DNA from: Escherichia sp. E4742
GTDB lineage: Bacteria; Pseudomonadota; Gammaproteobacteria; Enterobacterales; Enterobacteriaceae
Reading direction: 5' to 3'
Assembly (NCBI RefSeq): GCF_005843885.1
Contig: NZ_CP040443.1
Coordinates: 806,001 to 870,000 of the forward strand
Length of the DNA: 64,000 nucleotides
The stretch's first letter is position 1; each line of letters begins with the position of its first letter. A program made the translations under genes and the position numbers. A model generated the notes under the pieces. That model ran no database searches. It saw nothing but the letters and a program-made list of their open reading frames with translations, and was not told the origin of the DNA. This document shows positions 32,866-43,050 of the stretch, piece after piece.

Positions 32866-35746
32866 TCTTTTCACTCATCAGGGGCATTGTTTGCTGCAAC
32901 GCGCTGACGTTCTCCCACACTTTCCAGCCTTCAGGGTGTACATATTCTGCTTTCCCATTCTGGCTGCCGGAAATCTGCGACAGGATAGCCATGCCTTGCG
33001 GCTCGACTACCGCCTGATGGAAGAAATCGGCCAGTTTTTGCGGCGTCAGCAGTTTAATCTGGGCCACGATTTTATCACGCGAATCGAAGCTCATATTGCC
33101 GCGATCGAAATCTTTACTTAACTTCGATGCTTCTTCGCCGAGCGTTTGAGGTGCCTGCAGCATCTGAGTAATTACCGCCTGCTGGATTTGCGCAAACTCT
33201 TCTGGCTTCATCGCCCGCAATTTTGCCTCTGCGGTTGGGAAAAACGCCTTGTAACGCTCCCACAAGAATGAAGGCTGTTTATCATTGCTCTGCAAAAGGA
33301 AGCCCATGCCCCACTGACGCCCCACGCTCATTGGGAATGCAAACACGGCATAGCCCAACTGTTCTTCGGTGCGCAACTGGTTGTAGAACCACGGCTGTAC
33401 TATCTGCCCCAGCAGAGAACTATACGCTGAACTGGTGTATTCATCGTAGCCAGTCGGTACAAATACCGCTGCCAGCGCAGAGTCGGTGCTGTTACCGGCT
33501 TTTTCAAAGATGACGGATTGTTTTTTATCGACCAGTACATCTTTGTTACGACACCACTCTGAGCCATCAGCGCCCAACTGTTTTTGCACATTGCGCGCCA
33601 GCGTTGTTGCCTGGGCTTCGGTCATGTTGCCAATAACCATAAACTCTGGTCGGGCCCCTGATTTTAAGGCGTCGCGATAGGCCAGCACCTCTTTCAAAGT
33701 GATGGAAGGCAAAATTTTGCGCCGTTCATCTCGCGAGAAGTACGGCACTTGCGAGAGCATCTGCGCGGGCATAATCGCCTGCTCGAACGCTTTGCCCTTT
33801 TCTGCGGAATCCATCATCTGGTTATACCAGGATTTTGCCTGCTCAAGCTGATCTTCCGTGGCGGTATAGCTAAAGTACCCCTCGAGCAATGCCTGGAACA
33901 GCTGCGGCAGACGCTGGGTGTAACCATTAGCATTAACCATAAGGCCGTTGTTAGCATTGGTGGAAAAACTAATGCCGCCAACCGACGCCTGGTTGCTTAA
34001 CTGATCAAGCGCCAGCCCTGCGAGATAATCATTGAGCGCAAACATCACCTGATTGCGGGCGCTGTCCATGGCTTTCGGATTACGCAAAATCAGGCTGACA
34101 TCGGCTTTTGGCTCGCTGGCAAAATAACGGCTCGGCGCATATACCACACGCAGGTTCGATTCATCCACAATCAACTCTGGATGGTCATATGTCTTCTCTG
34201 ACTTAATCAGCGAGAAATCGTCAGGAATATAGGGGTTAAGCTCCGGTAAGGAGAGCGCAATATTGGCGGCTTTTTGCTGCCAGTCAGCGAAAGTTTGTTC
34301 GCTGATTTTATCGACCTGATACGGCGCATCTACAAAATAAGCCGTTTTATTGTGCGGCTCTTTCGGGCTGATATACCAGATACGCGCGTTCTGCGGCGTC
34401 ATCATCGCCAGACGTTCTTTTACTGCTTTTGCATCGTACCGATCGGCAATATTTACCGCATCCAGCGTATGCTCAACAGGAACGCGAATCATGGTATCCG
34501 CCAGCCATTCGACATAATCCATATCACGAGTGATCGACGGATAGCGGAAGTCGATATCCAGCACATTCGCCAGTTCATCGAAGTATTGTTTATCAATGCC
34601 TTTTTCACGTAACAGATTGAGATAGCTGAAAATTGCAGCCACAACCTGATCACGATTAGCCAGACCTTTATCGGTTAAAGACGCAGAGATCGCTAAAACG
34701 CCGCTGTTGCCGTTGACGATAGGATCGGAGTTGGCGCTAATGCCCTCAACTAATCCCTGTTTTTGCAGCCAGTCAGAAAGTGTACCGGGGCTGCGATTGC
34801 CAATCAGATAGGTAATCAATTCATCGGTTTTACTACGGAATTTCGCCGAGTTGTTATCAATACGAAACTCGACGCGCAGCACTTTACGCGGCAGCGCCGG
34901 AACATAATGAATGATAATGCCCTTTTGCGCGTCGGTGACTACCGGTACAGTGATTTCCGGTTTTTTGCTCTCTTTGTTCGGCACGCGACCGAAGGTGTCC
35001 GCCGCCATTTTTGCCAACTCCGGCAGCGGTTTATTGCTGTAAATAACCGCCTTCATCAGATTGGCGGAATAGTACTTCTCGTGGAAATCTTTCAGCGCCT
35101 GCTGCACCGGATTACCAGGTTTATCGCTTAAAGTTTCGAGGTTACCACCAGAAAACTTTGAACCGGGGTGTGCCGGGTTAATGGTTTCTGCGCTGACCTG
35201 TGCCATGCGCATCCCGTCACGCGTACGCGCCATGGTTAATTCAGCGTTCACCGCATTACGCTCACGTTCGGCATATTTCTTGTCGAGCAAGGGTTCAGCG
35301 ATAGCATCGGCCAGGCGGTCTACCGCACCAGGCAAGGCGTCGTTCTCAACTTCCAGATAGAAAGCCGTACGATACGGCGCAGTGCTGGCATTGTGACTGC
35401 CGCCGTGCATTTTGAGATATTCGGCCAGGCTATCAGCTTGAGGGTATTTTTTCGACCCCATCAGACTCATGTGTTCAAGGTAATGCGCCAGCCCCTGATA
35501 AGCCTCGGGATCTTCCAGCGACCCAACGGGCACCACCAGCGCCGAAAGCGATTTAACCGCCTGTGGATCTGAAACCAGCAATACCACCATACCGTTATCC
35601 AGACGCACAGCCTGATACTGGCGGTTATCTTTATCACTTTTACGGATGGTTTCCTGAATCGGCTGCCATCCCGTTTCTGCCTGACTTAAGGGTGCCCAGA
35701 GGGCGACAAACAACAATAATGCTTTGAACCAGGTGCTGCGGGGCAT
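32858..35746 (-). CDS. ptrA: Protease III (pitrilysin)
   Basis: 962-residue periplasmic M16A metalloprotease: signal MPRSTWFKALLLFVALWAPLSQA, inverted zinc motif HYLEHM (HxxEH) near residue 88, with a downstream Glu in RNAVNAELTMAR as the third ligand. It cuts small peptides such as insulin B chain. It sits between recC and recB, overlapping recB by 8 bp, a conserved but functionally unexplained arrangement. Confidence 0.97.
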   Translation of the reverse strand: MPRSTWFKALLLFVALWAPLSQAETGWQPIQETIRKSDKDNRQYQAVRLDNGMVVLLVSDPQAVKSLSALVVPVGSLEDPEAYQGLAHYLEHMSLMGSKKYPQADSLAEYLKMHGGSHNASTAPYRTAFYLEVENDALPGAVDRLADAIAEPLLDKKYAERERNAVNAELTMARTRDGMRMAQVSAETINPAHPGSKFSGGNLETLSDKPGNPVQQALKDFHEKYYSANLMKAVIYSNKPLPELAKMAADTFGRVPNKESKKPEITVPVVTDAQKGIIIHYVPALPRKVLRVEFRIDNNSAKFRSKTDELITYLIGNRSPGTLSDWLQKQGLVEGISANSDPIVNGNSGVLAISASLTDKGLANRDQVVAAIFSYLNLLREKGIDKQYFDELANVLDIDFRYPSITRDMDYVEWLADTMIRVPVEHTLDAVNIADRYDAKAVKERLAMMTPQNARIWYISPKEPHNKTAYFVDAPYQVDKISEQTFADWQQKAANIALSLPELNPYIPDDFSLIKSEKTYDHPELIVDESNLRVVYAPSRYFASEPKADVSLILRNPKAMDSARNQVMFALNDYLAGLALDQLSNQASVGGISFSTNANNGLMVNANGYTQRLPQLFQALLEGYFSYTATEDQLEQAKSWYNQMMDSAEKGKAFEQAIMPAQMLSQVPYFSRDERRKILPSITLKEVLAYRDALKSGARPEFMVIGNMTEAQATTLARNVQKQLGADGSEWCRNKDVLVDKKQSVIFEKAGNSTDSALAAVFVPTGYDEYTSSAYSSLLGQIVQPWFYNQLRTEEQLGYAVFAFPMSVGRQWGMGFLLQSNDKQPSFLWERYKAFFPTAEAKLRAMKPEEFAQIQQAVITQMLQAPQTLGEEASKLSKDFDRGNMSFDSRDKIVAQIKLLTPQKLADFFHQAVVEPQGMAILSQISGSQNGKAEYVHPEGWKVWENVSALQQTMPLMSEKNE

Positions 35747-35921
35747 TCACGGACCTCATTATCAACTTTATTTTCCAACCAGATTCAACACGTTAACGCA
35801 AATCATCTGCCAGAATTTAATCTTGTGCTGAACGAGTCAGCCTATGTCTATATATCCATCAGTCCGTGACTGGTGCGCATCATAAAGTAAGCGAATGAAT
35901 TGCGCAATTTTTATACAGCAC

Positions 35922-38900
35922 TCATGACTGATTAAAGCGAAACAGCGGTAACAGGAAACGTTGCGATTGTTTAACGATGGCTTCCATTGTCTCTGGCGTT
36001 AATTGCCGCCATAGCCGTTGATACCAGATATCATCACCTTCGCCACGCACCATCATGTTGCTTTCGTAAGCCTGAAGGAATTTCGAACGAGCTTTTTGCA
36101 ACGTGGATTCGTCGTCCAGCATGGCATCGTTTTCTGCGTCATAACAGGTTTTTAACCACGCGCCGCCGCTTTCAGGTAACACCAGCAATGGCGCGGACAT
36201 ACCTTCACGATACCCTTCAATCAGCTGTGAGAGGTAATGTAAAGCCTGTTCGGCAGCAAGCGGCGGAAAACGCCACTCGCCGTCTTTGCGTAGAAAAAGG
36301 CGACTTTCACCATTACCACCGCTGGCACAGTAGACAAGGTGTTCCAGCCAAAGTTGCATTCCCTGCGCCACACTTAATAAAGATGGGCGCCAGCGCAACA
36401 GGCCATCCGACTGGACCTGCGGCAACCAGCCAGTTATCTGCACGCCGTTGCAGGCGAGATCGATTTCCATGCTCTGGCCCGGCTGACGACAGGCAATAAC
36501 TCTGTCGGCAAGCTGCTGCATCTCCTGGCACTGCGTTTCCCAGAAAATTTCACCAAAGGCGCCATACGGCAAATCCCCTGCCGCCCGGAATCGGCGGAAC
36601 AAGCGTTCGGCATCATCCTGCTCGACCAGTGCATTTAATAACTGCTGGTTGATTTGATAACGACTAAGCCCTTCAAGAATAAAAGGTTCGGTGTCGGGAA
36701 TTTCGCTGTCTTCGGTACGGAAGTTCACTTGCAAACGCATCTGGAAAAACGCCCGCACCGGATGCGCCCAGAATCGTTGTAGCGTTTCCAACGGCACGGT
36801 TTCCGGCAAGGTAAACGGTAGCGGCTGAACAAATTCAGAATGTGCCTTACCTGCCTGGCTGGCCGCGGGTAGCCACTCGCGCGCATAGCTTTGTAAGTTA
36901 CCGGGCTGGTAGTTTTGCGGGTCAAACGGCATCCGGGTATGGTGGCAAGTAAGATGCGCTTTTACCCTTGCCTCGCTTTCATCACAGTTAAGCGCTTCAT
37001 CGCCCGGTAGATAATGGCTTTGCCCGATGTAGTCGATCAGTTCCTGCACCAGAACTGACGGGAATCGTTCGCTGTTATCCTGAATAGAGCGGCCGATATA
37101 GCTGATATAGAGTTTTTGTTGCGCGGAAATTAACGCTTCCAGGAACAGATAGCGGTCGTCATCGCGACGGCTACGGTCACCGCGCTTCGGTTTCTGGCTC
37201 ATCAGGTCAAAGCCCAATGGCGCAAGCTGGCGCGGGTAAACACCATCGTTCATTCCCAGCAGGCAAACCACTTTGAATGGGATAGAACGCATCGGCATCA
37301 GAGTACAAATGTTAACTGGCCCCGCGAGAAAACGCTGGCTGATACGTTCTTGATCCAGGCGTTGTGCCAGTTCATCACGTAACAGCGATAGCGGCACCGC
37401 GTCGCCATACTGCGCACCTAAACCTTCAGCGATAATCGCCTGCCATTGTTGCTCAATAAGCGTCATTGCCGCTTCGGTTTCCGCATCCGGCAGGAAGAAG
37501 GCGTTGAGCATATCGCGGCAAACCGGCAGCCACTCCTCAAGCGGGCGCTCCTGCGCCAGCCCGCGACGCCAGATGTTTAGCTGCATTAGCAGTGACGCCA
37601 GGTGTCCTACCAGCTCTGCAATCAGGCCGCTCGATTCATCGTAAGGTAGAACCGATTGCCATTCCCCCTGAGCACTCTCCATCGCGTAGCCTAGTAACAT
37701 ACGCGTCAGGCCAAATCGCCAGGTGTGTTGTCCGGTAGCGGGGAGTTCCAGCTCACGAACGTTATCGTCATCTATGCCCCAACGAATGCCGGATTCGTTG
37801 ACCCACTGGCGCAAGTAACGCAGCCCTTCTTCGGTAATGTCAAACCGCGCCGCCAGCACCGGCACATCCAGTAATGCCAGCACATCCTCCGATACAAAGC
37901 GGCTGTCCGGCAACGATAACAGGCTGATAAACGCTTCCAGTACAGGATGAGACTGCCGCGCCCGACGGTCAGAAATGGCATATGGCAGATACCGATCCGC
38001 TGGCGCACTGCCAAACACGGCCTGAATAAACGGACTGTAGCTGTCGATGTCGGCCACCATCACGATGATGTCGCGCGGAGTGAGTGTCGGATCTTCTTCC
38101 AGCATCGCCAGCAGGCGATCGTGCAAAACTTCAACTTCACGCTGCGGGCTGTGGCAAACATGGAATGTAATGCTGCCATCCTGCGGATCAAGCGGGCGTT
38201 TGTTATCACTACGGGAAAACTCTTCGAGGTTCACGCCCGCAACGGCGCGGTTTTCCAGTTCCAGAATGTCGGACTGTATGTTATGCAGCAGATTGTCTGG
38301 CGTGACATCGACAAAGGCGTCCAGCTCCTGACTGTTCTCCAGATCGGAAAGGAGATAGATATAGTCGCGCCCCAACTTGCCCCAGGAGGCCAGTAGCGGG
38401 TTGCCGACATCCTGTTCACCGTCGCTGTTAAAGAGCTGTCCCGCATTTTCGCTATCGCGAAATAGAGGCAATTCGCGATCTTCAAAACTGTGTCGACGCT
38501 GGCGGGTCAGCAGTTTCGCCAGATAAGCAGGATCTTTAATATCGCCCCAGTAATAACGGCAAGGGTTGGTAAACAGGAGATGGATTTCAATATGTTTACC
38601 CAGCGCCTGCAGCGCCTGTAAATAAACTGGCGGTAACGCGGAAATACCGCATATAAAGACGCGCGAAGGTAAGCCGGGTGGGCAGGTCGTCGCAGACTCC
38701 AGTGTTTCGATAAAGCGTTGATAGAGATTGGCACGGTGCCAGCGCGGTTGCCCGAGTTCATGGGTATATTCCACCAGCGCCTTCCACAACGGCGCTTGCC
38801 AGGCCTGCGCTTCTCCCAGCCCTTCAACCAGATGTCCCGCTTCCCACTGTGCCAGCCAGTCCGGGCGATAGACCAGATACTGATCAAACAGGTCCGCCGC

Positions 38901-39290
38901 TTTTGAGGAAAGCTGGAACAGTTTTCGCTTGTCGCTATCGTCAGTCAGGTAATGACGCAACAGGGTAAAATCTTCGCGATCCAGCAGTTGCGGCAGCAGA
39001 GTCATCAGTTTCCAGCTCATACTCCGCTTGTTAAAGGCGCTCTCTTTGGGGATCTCCGGCAATACGCGGACGAACATATCCCAGATAAAGCTCGCCGGCA
39101 GCGGAAAATCAATGTTTGCCGCAATGCCAAACTTCTGCGACAGCGTCATTTGCAGCCACTGTGCCATACCGGTACTTTGCACCAGAATCATTTCTGGTTC
39201 GAAAGGATCGTCCAGCCGTTCGCGTTCGACGATAAACTCCATCAACGCTTCCAGCACGTCCAGACGATTGGAATGGTAGACCCTTAGCAT
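35922..39290 (-). CDS. recC: RecBCD enzyme subunit RecC (Chi recognition)
   Basis: 1122 residues, full E. coli length. Inactivated helicase-like domains form the tunnel that scans for Chi; no working Walker A is present, as expected, and the C-terminal part is an inactive nuclease-like fold. It starts 12 bp after ppdC, so it can be transcribed with the prepilin genes, while a 175-bp gap separates it from ptrA. Confidence 0.97.
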   Translation of the reverse strand: MLRVYHSNRLDVLEALMEFIVERERLDDPFEPEMILVQSTGMAQWLQMTLSQKFGIAANIDFPLPASFIWDMFVRVLPEIPKESAFNKRSMSWKLMTLLPQLLDREDFTLLRHYLTDDSDKRKLFQLSSKAADLFDQYLVYRPDWLAQWEAGHLVEGLGEAQAWQAPLWKALVEYTHELGQPRWHRANLYQRFIETLESATTCPPGLPSRVFICGISALPPVYLQALQALGKHIEIHLLFTNPCRYYWGDIKDPAYLAKLLTRQRRHSFEDRELPLFRDSENAGQLFNSDGEQDVGNPLLASWGKLGRDYIYLLSDLENSQELDAFVDVTPDNLLHNIQSDILELENRAVAGVNLEEFSRSDNKRPLDPQDGSITFHVCHSPQREVEVLHDRLLAMLEEDPTLTPRDIIVMVADIDSYSPFIQAVFGSAPADRYLPYAISDRRARQSHPVLEAFISLLSLPDSRFVSEDVLALLDVPVLAARFDITEEGLRYLRQWVNESGIRWGIDDDNVRELELPATGQHTWRFGLTRMLLGYAMESAQGEWQSVLPYDESSGLIAELVGHLASLLMQLNIWRRGLAQERPLEEWLPVCRDMLNAFFLPDAETEAAMTLIEQQWQAIIAEGLGAQYGDAVPLSLLRDELAQRLDQERISQRFLAGPVNICTLMPMRSIPFKVVCLLGMNDGVYPRQLAPLGFDLMSQKPKRGDRSRRDDDRYLFLEALISAQQKLYISYIGRSIQDNSERFPSVLVQELIDYIGQSHYLPGDEALNCDESEARVKAHLTCHHTRMPFDPQNYQPGNLQSYAREWLPAASQAGKAHSEFVQPLPFTLPETVPLETLQRFWAHPVRAFFQMRLQVNFRTEDSEIPDTEPFILEGLSRYQINQQLLNALVEQDDAERLFRRFRAAGDLPYGAFGEIFWETQCQEMQQLADRVIACRQPGQSMEIDLACNGVQITGWLPQVQSDGLLRWRPSLLSVAQGMQLWLEHLVYCASGGNGESRLFLRKDGEWRFPPLAAEQALHYLSQLIEGYREGMSAPLLVLPESGGAWLKTCYDAENDAMLDDESTLQKARSKFLQAYESNMMVRGEGDDIWYQRLWRQLTPETMEAIVKQSQRFLLPLFRFNQS

Positions 39291-39302
39291 AGCGGCTCCT
39301 GA

Positions 39303-39626
39303 CTACTGACGATTCGGGCAATGCAGGCGGGTCATCTCGCCTTCTCTGCCCCCGGGTGAAACTAACGTAACGCTGATGCTGACACATCCCGCCTGCGATG
39401 TCTGCATTCGGTTAACCTGCCAGTTGGCAGGTGGCGAAATCGCGCGCAGTTGCGTTTGCTGCCAGCCATGCCGCCAGAGTTGCAGATACTGGTTTCTGCT
39501 GGCAAAACTGTTCATTAATGTTCTCTGATACCCCGATAACGCAGTGACAATCATCACCATCAGCACCATCGCCAACATCACCTCCGGCAGGCTAAAACCT
39601 TGCTGATTCTTCAGGGAAGATGACAT
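39303..39626 (-). CDS. ppdC: Prepilin-peptidase-dependent protein C
   Basis: 107-residue minor pilin-like protein. The type III signal reads MSSSLKNQQG^FSLPEVMLAMVLMVMI with a proline at mature position 4 next to the conserved Glu5, followed by a short globular part with two cysteines. The start at 39626 overlaps the ygdB end by 16 bp; a longer frame to 39650 has no advantage. Part of the ppdA-ppdB-ygdB-ppdC set, related to type II secretion/type IV pilus minor pilins. Confidence 0.9.
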   Translation of the reverse strand: MSSSLKNQQGFSLPEVMLAMVLMVMIVTALSGYQRTLMNSFASRNQYLQLWRHGWQQTQLRAISPPANWQVNRMQTSQAGCVSISVTLVSPGGREGEMTRLHCPNRQ

Positions 39627-40018
39627 AACGCTTCCTCTTTCAGCGGACAAAAATCACTCCAGCCATGTGGCGAAAATACGATATTCCCATCGATGACTTC
39701 CCCCATTCGCCATAATGAAACGTCTTCATAACCGGCTATTAGCAAGGTTTTATTATCCGCAAGTATTCGCAGGCAAGCTCGAGCACCCGTTGCGGCATAT
39801 TGCGAACACTGAACAGCTTGCTGTACCTGCCAGGTATGCATTTTCCCCCACTCAAGCGCCGACTGCACAATGGCCTGACGGCGTAATGACTGGCTTTCCA
39901 TTGTCACCCGAGAGGCAAAACTGCGATCCTGCTGGCTCATTCCCTGTAGCAGCAAGCTACCCAAAACCAGCAGCATCAGAACCAGTGCCAGCGATGAAAC
40001 ACCCTTTTCGCGGTTCAT
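39611..40018 (-). CDS. ygdB: DUF2509 family protein YgdB (pilin-operon component)
   Basis: 135-residue protein with one N-terminal hydrophobic segment (VSSLALVLMLLVLGSLLLQG) after a short charged start MNREKG. The glycine before the segment recalls a prepilin signal but there is no Glu at mature position 5. PilX/GspK-like by position in the operon; function inferred only. Overlaps ppdB by 4 bp and ppdC by 16 bp. Confidence 0.88.
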   Translation of the reverse strand: MNREKGVSSLALVLMLLVLGSLLLQGMSQQDRSFASRVTMESQSLRRQAIVQSALEWGKMHTWQVQQAVQCSQYAATGARACLRILADNKTLLIAGYEDVSLWRMGEVIDGNIVFSPHGWSDFCPLKEEALCHLP

Positions 40019-40578
40019 AGGTTGAATCCTGTCACGCTATAGCTGGCATCCACCACGGTTTGTGGATCAGCCTTGCTGGCAGCGTGCATATTAACCGTCA
40101 ACGTCGGCGAGAAACCGCTGACATCCTGACGCATGACCTGAAAAGTATCGATAATGATGGCATCCGGATTAGTGACTTTATCCCAGCCCTTACCTTCACA
40201 AGATGTCGCACCGCGTAGCGTTTCCAGCACATGTTCTTTCAGACGAAATCCAATCTGGTCGGATTCTTTTCCCGGCTCACGCTCCCAAATGCCGTTACTG
40301 TTCGCATCCCACTGCACAATGATGCAGTCACCCTGCCCAACAATTTTCAGACCTTCACCAGAGCAGGTTCCATGACAATAACCTGCTCTCTGGAGATGCT
40401 TCGCGACTGTAAATACCCGCAGCCAGATTTCATCTTCCAGCGCCAGCTTGCGAGTAGTAATCAAACTTTCACGCTGTAATGCGGGCAGAAATCGCGCAGC
40501 TCCCAGCAGCAGTACGCTACTGATTGCCATAGCAATCAGCACTTCCAGCAGAGAAAAACCTTGCTCTTTTACAGGCAT
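40015..40578 (-). CDS. ppdB: Prepilin-peptidase-dependent protein B
   Basis: 187-residue pilin-like protein with signal MPVKEQG^FSLLEVLIAMAISSVLL (Glu5 present). The globular part contains a CHGTCSG cysteine pair. Minor pseudopilin (PilW/GspJ-like by operon position). Overlaps ppdA by 10 bp and ygdB by 4 bp. Confidence 0.92.
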   Translation of the reverse strand: MPVKEQGFSLLEVLIAMAISSVLLLGAARFLPALQRESLITTRKLALEDEIWLRVFTVAKHLQRAGYCHGTCSGEGLKIVGQGDCIIVQWDANSNGIWEREPGKESDQIGFRLKEHVLETLRGATSCEGKGWDKVTNPDAIIIDTFQVMRQDVSGFSPTLTVNMHAASKADPQTVVDASYSVTGFNL

Positions 40579-41039
40579 CCTTCAGTTTCTCCTTGCTGAC
40601 AAAGCCGGAGCCTTCCCCACGGCGAAACCACCAACCACCACTCGCCCGCTGAATTTTTGAAGCGAATATGTCCGGCCCATGCAGTATTGCGTAAGCCAAA
40701 GAAAGTGAGCGAAGGTGTCAGGTCGCTCATTTCGACTTCGGGCCAGCGAGGCACAAAGACCAGCGGTGAACTGCCATGACAGGTATTCGCCCCAGCGGCG
40801 GCACTCGCAAGACACCATGACGTTCCCTCCCTGATGACACCGATACTGTGGTCGCGGTTATGCCAGTTGGCATCCTCACGTAAATAGAGCAAATAGTCTC
40901 GCGCCTGGCTGGCGGTTTGCCATAACCGTTGCGACTGCTGCCAGTACTGCCAGCCATAGAGACCACTTGCACTTAGCATGACCAAAATCAGCATCGCGAC
41001 CAGCGTTTCAATCAGCGTATAACCACGTTGTTTTTTCAT
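40569..41039 (-). CDS. ppdA: Prepilin-peptidase-dependent protein A
   Basis: 156-residue pseudopilin with signal MKKQRG^YTLIETLVAMLILVML (Glu5 present), resembling GspH/FimU-type minor pilins, with several tryptophans and C-terminal cysteines. First gene of ppdA-ppdB-ygdB-ppdC-recC. It lies 184 bp downstream of thyA on the same strand, across the thyA terminator. Confidence 0.93.
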   Translation of the reverse strand: MKKQRGYTLIETLVAMLILVMLSASGLYGWQYWQQSQRLWQTASQARDYLLYLREDANWHNRDHSIGVIREGTSWCLASAAAGANTCHGSSPLVFVPRWPEVEMSDLTPSLTFFGLRNTAWAGHIRFKNSAGEWWLVVSPWGRLRLCQQGETEGCL

Positions 41040-41174
41040 GCCGGCAGTATGCGGCGCGGAGAAAAAAAGACGAGTGCCAGTTTCTATTTCTTCGGCACGT
41101 CTTCCGGACTATTTACCCTGTTGCAGGGCGTTGCAAAATTTCGGGAAGGCGTCTCGAAGAATTTAACAGAGGAT

Positions 41175-41202
41175 AAAAAAAACCGACGCACACTGGCGTC
41201 GG
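41175..41202 (-). terminator. thyA terminator
   Basis: In the minus-strand RNA CCGACGC and GCGTCGG pair (41202-41196 with 41189-41183), followed by eight U. Placed directly after the thyA stop. Confidence 0.85.
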
Positions 41203-41223
41203 CTCTGGCAGGATGTTTCGTAA

Positions 41224-42018
41224 TTAGATAGCCACCGGTGCCTTAATGCCCGGATGCGGATCGTAGCCTTCAATCTCAAAGTCTTCGAAACGGTAGTCGA
41301 AGATGGATTCGGGTTTACGTTTAATAATCAGCTTCGGCAGCGGACGCGGTTCACGGCTTAATTGCAGATGGGTTTGATCCATATGGTTGCTGTACAGGTG
41401 CGTGTCGCCACCGGTCCAGACAAAATCACCCACTTCAAGATCGCACTGCTGCGCCATCATATGCACCAGTAACGCATAGCTGGCGATGTTAAACGGCAGC
41501 CCCAGGAAGACATCACAGGAGCGTTGATAAAGTTGGCAAGAGAGTTTGCCGTCTGCCACATAGAACTGGAAGAACGCATGGCATGGAGCCAGTGCCATTT
41601 TATCCAGTTCCCCCACATTCCACGCCGAAACAATAATACGGCGGGAATCCGGGTCGTTTTTCAACTGGTTCAGCACTGTGGTTATCTGGTCAATATGACG
41701 TCCATCTGGCGTTGGCCAGGCGCGCCACTGTTTGCCATATACCGGGCCGAGGTCACCGTTTTCATCAGCCCATTCGTCCCAGATGGTGACATTGTTTTCG
41801 TGCAGATAAGCAATGTTAGTGTCGCCCTGCAGGAACCACAGCAGTTCGTGGATGATGGAACGCAGGTGGCAACGTTTGGTTGTCACTAACGGGAATCCAT
41901 CCTGCAGGTTAAAACGCATCTGATGACCAAAAATGGAAAGCGTTCCGGTTCCGGTACGGTCGTTTTTCTGTGTGCCTTCGTCGAGCACTTTTTGCATCAG
42001 TTCTAAATACTGTTTCAT
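41224..42018 (-). CDS. thyA: Thymidylate synthase
   Basis: 264 residues, E. coli length. It makes dTMP from dUMP with methylene-tetrahydrofolate. The nucleophilic cysteine is in LAPCHAFFQF, with RRIIVSAWNVGELDKM and QRSCDVFLGLPFNIASY forming the dUMP and folate site. The start lies 6 bp after the lgt stop, so its ribosome site overlaps the lgt end, a known coupling in this locus. Confidence 0.98.
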   Translation of the reverse strand: MKQYLELMQKVLDEGTQKNDRTGTGTLSIFGHQMRFNLQDGFPLVTTKRCHLRSIIHELLWFLQGDTNIAYLHENNVTIWDEWADENGDLGPVYGKQWRAWPTPDGRHIDQITTVLNQLKNDPDSRRIIVSAWNVGELDKMALAPCHAFFQFYVADGKLSCQLYQRSCDVFLGLPFNIASYALLVHMMAQQCDLEVGDFVWTGGDTHLYSNHMDQTHLQLSREPRPLPKLIIKRKPESIFDYRFEDFEIEGYDPHPGIKAPVAI

Positions 42019-42024
42019 GGTTCC

Positions 42025-42900
42025 TCAGGAAACGTGTTGCTGTGGGCTGCGACGATATGCCCAGACCATCATGAAAACACCCGCGACGATCATCGGGATG
42101 GAAAGAATTTGCCCCATGCTGATGTACTGCACCCAGGCACCGGTAAACTGCGCGTCGGGCTGGCGGAAAAACTCAACAATGATGCGAAACGCGCCGTAGC
42201 CAATCAGGAACAAGCCAGACACGGCCCCCATCGGGCGCGGTTTACGAATATACAAGTTGAGGATAATAAACAGCACCACACCTTCCAGCAGCAGTTCGTA
42301 TAACTGTGACGGGTGGCGAGGCAGCACGCCGTAAGTATCAAAAATGGATTGCCACTGCGGATTGTTTTGCAGCAACAGAATATCTTCGGTACGAGAACCC
42401 GGGAACAGCATGGCAAACGGGAAGTTCGGGTCAACGCGGCCCCACAATTCACCGTTAATAAAATTGCCCAGACGCCCGGCGCCAAGACCAAACGGAATAA
42501 GCGGTGCTATAAAATCAGAGACCTGGAAGAAGGAACGTTTGGTGCGGCGGGCGAAGATAATCATCACCACAATCACGCCAATCAGGCCGCCGTGGAAGGA
42601 CATGCCGCCGTCCCAGACACGGAACAGATACAGCGGATCGCCCATAAACTGCGGGAAATTGTAGAACAGAACATACCCAATACGTCCGCCAAGGAAAACA
42701 CCAAGGAAACCCGCATAGAGTAAGTTTTCAACTTCATTTTTGGTCCAGCCACTGCCTGGACGGCTAGCCCGACGCCCAGCCAGCCACATCGCAAAAATGA
42801 AACCCACCAGATACATCAGGCCGTACCAGTGAAGCGCCACGGGTCCTATTGAGAAAATGACCGGATCGAATTCCGGAAAATGCAGATAGCTACTGGTCAT
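42025..42900 (-). CDS. lgt: Phosphatidylglycerol-prolipoprotein diacylglyceryl transferase
   Basis: 291-residue inner-membrane enzyme with seven membrane segments. The Lgt signature GRLGNFINGELWGR is near residue 143, and the HGGLIG motif holds the essential His103 region. It transfers diacylglycerol to the lipobox cysteine of prolipoproteins, the first step in lipoprotein maturation. Transcribed with thyA. Confidence 0.97.
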   Translation of the reverse strand: MTSSYLHFPEFDPVIFSIGPVALHWYGLMYLVGFIFAMWLAGRRASRPGSGWTKNEVENLLYAGFLGVFLGGRIGYVLFYNFPQFMGDPLYLFRVWDGGMSFHGGLIGVIVVMIIFARRTKRSFFQVSDFIAPLIPFGLGAGRLGNFINGELWGRVDPNFPFAMLFPGSRTEDILLLQNNPQWQSIFDTYGVLPRHPSQLYELLLEGVVLFIILNLYIRKPRPMGAVSGLFLIGYGAFRIIVEFFRQPDAQFTGAWVQYISMGQILSIPMIVAGVFMMVWAYRRSPQQHVS

Positions 42901-43050
42901 CTGTCACCACAAGTTCTTGTTATTTCGCTGAAAGAGAACAGCGATTGAAATGCGCGCCGCAGGTTCCAGGCGCTCCAAAGGTGCGAATAATAGCACAAGG
43001 GGACCAGGCTGGTTGCCGGATACCGTTAAAAGATATGTATACGATCCGCG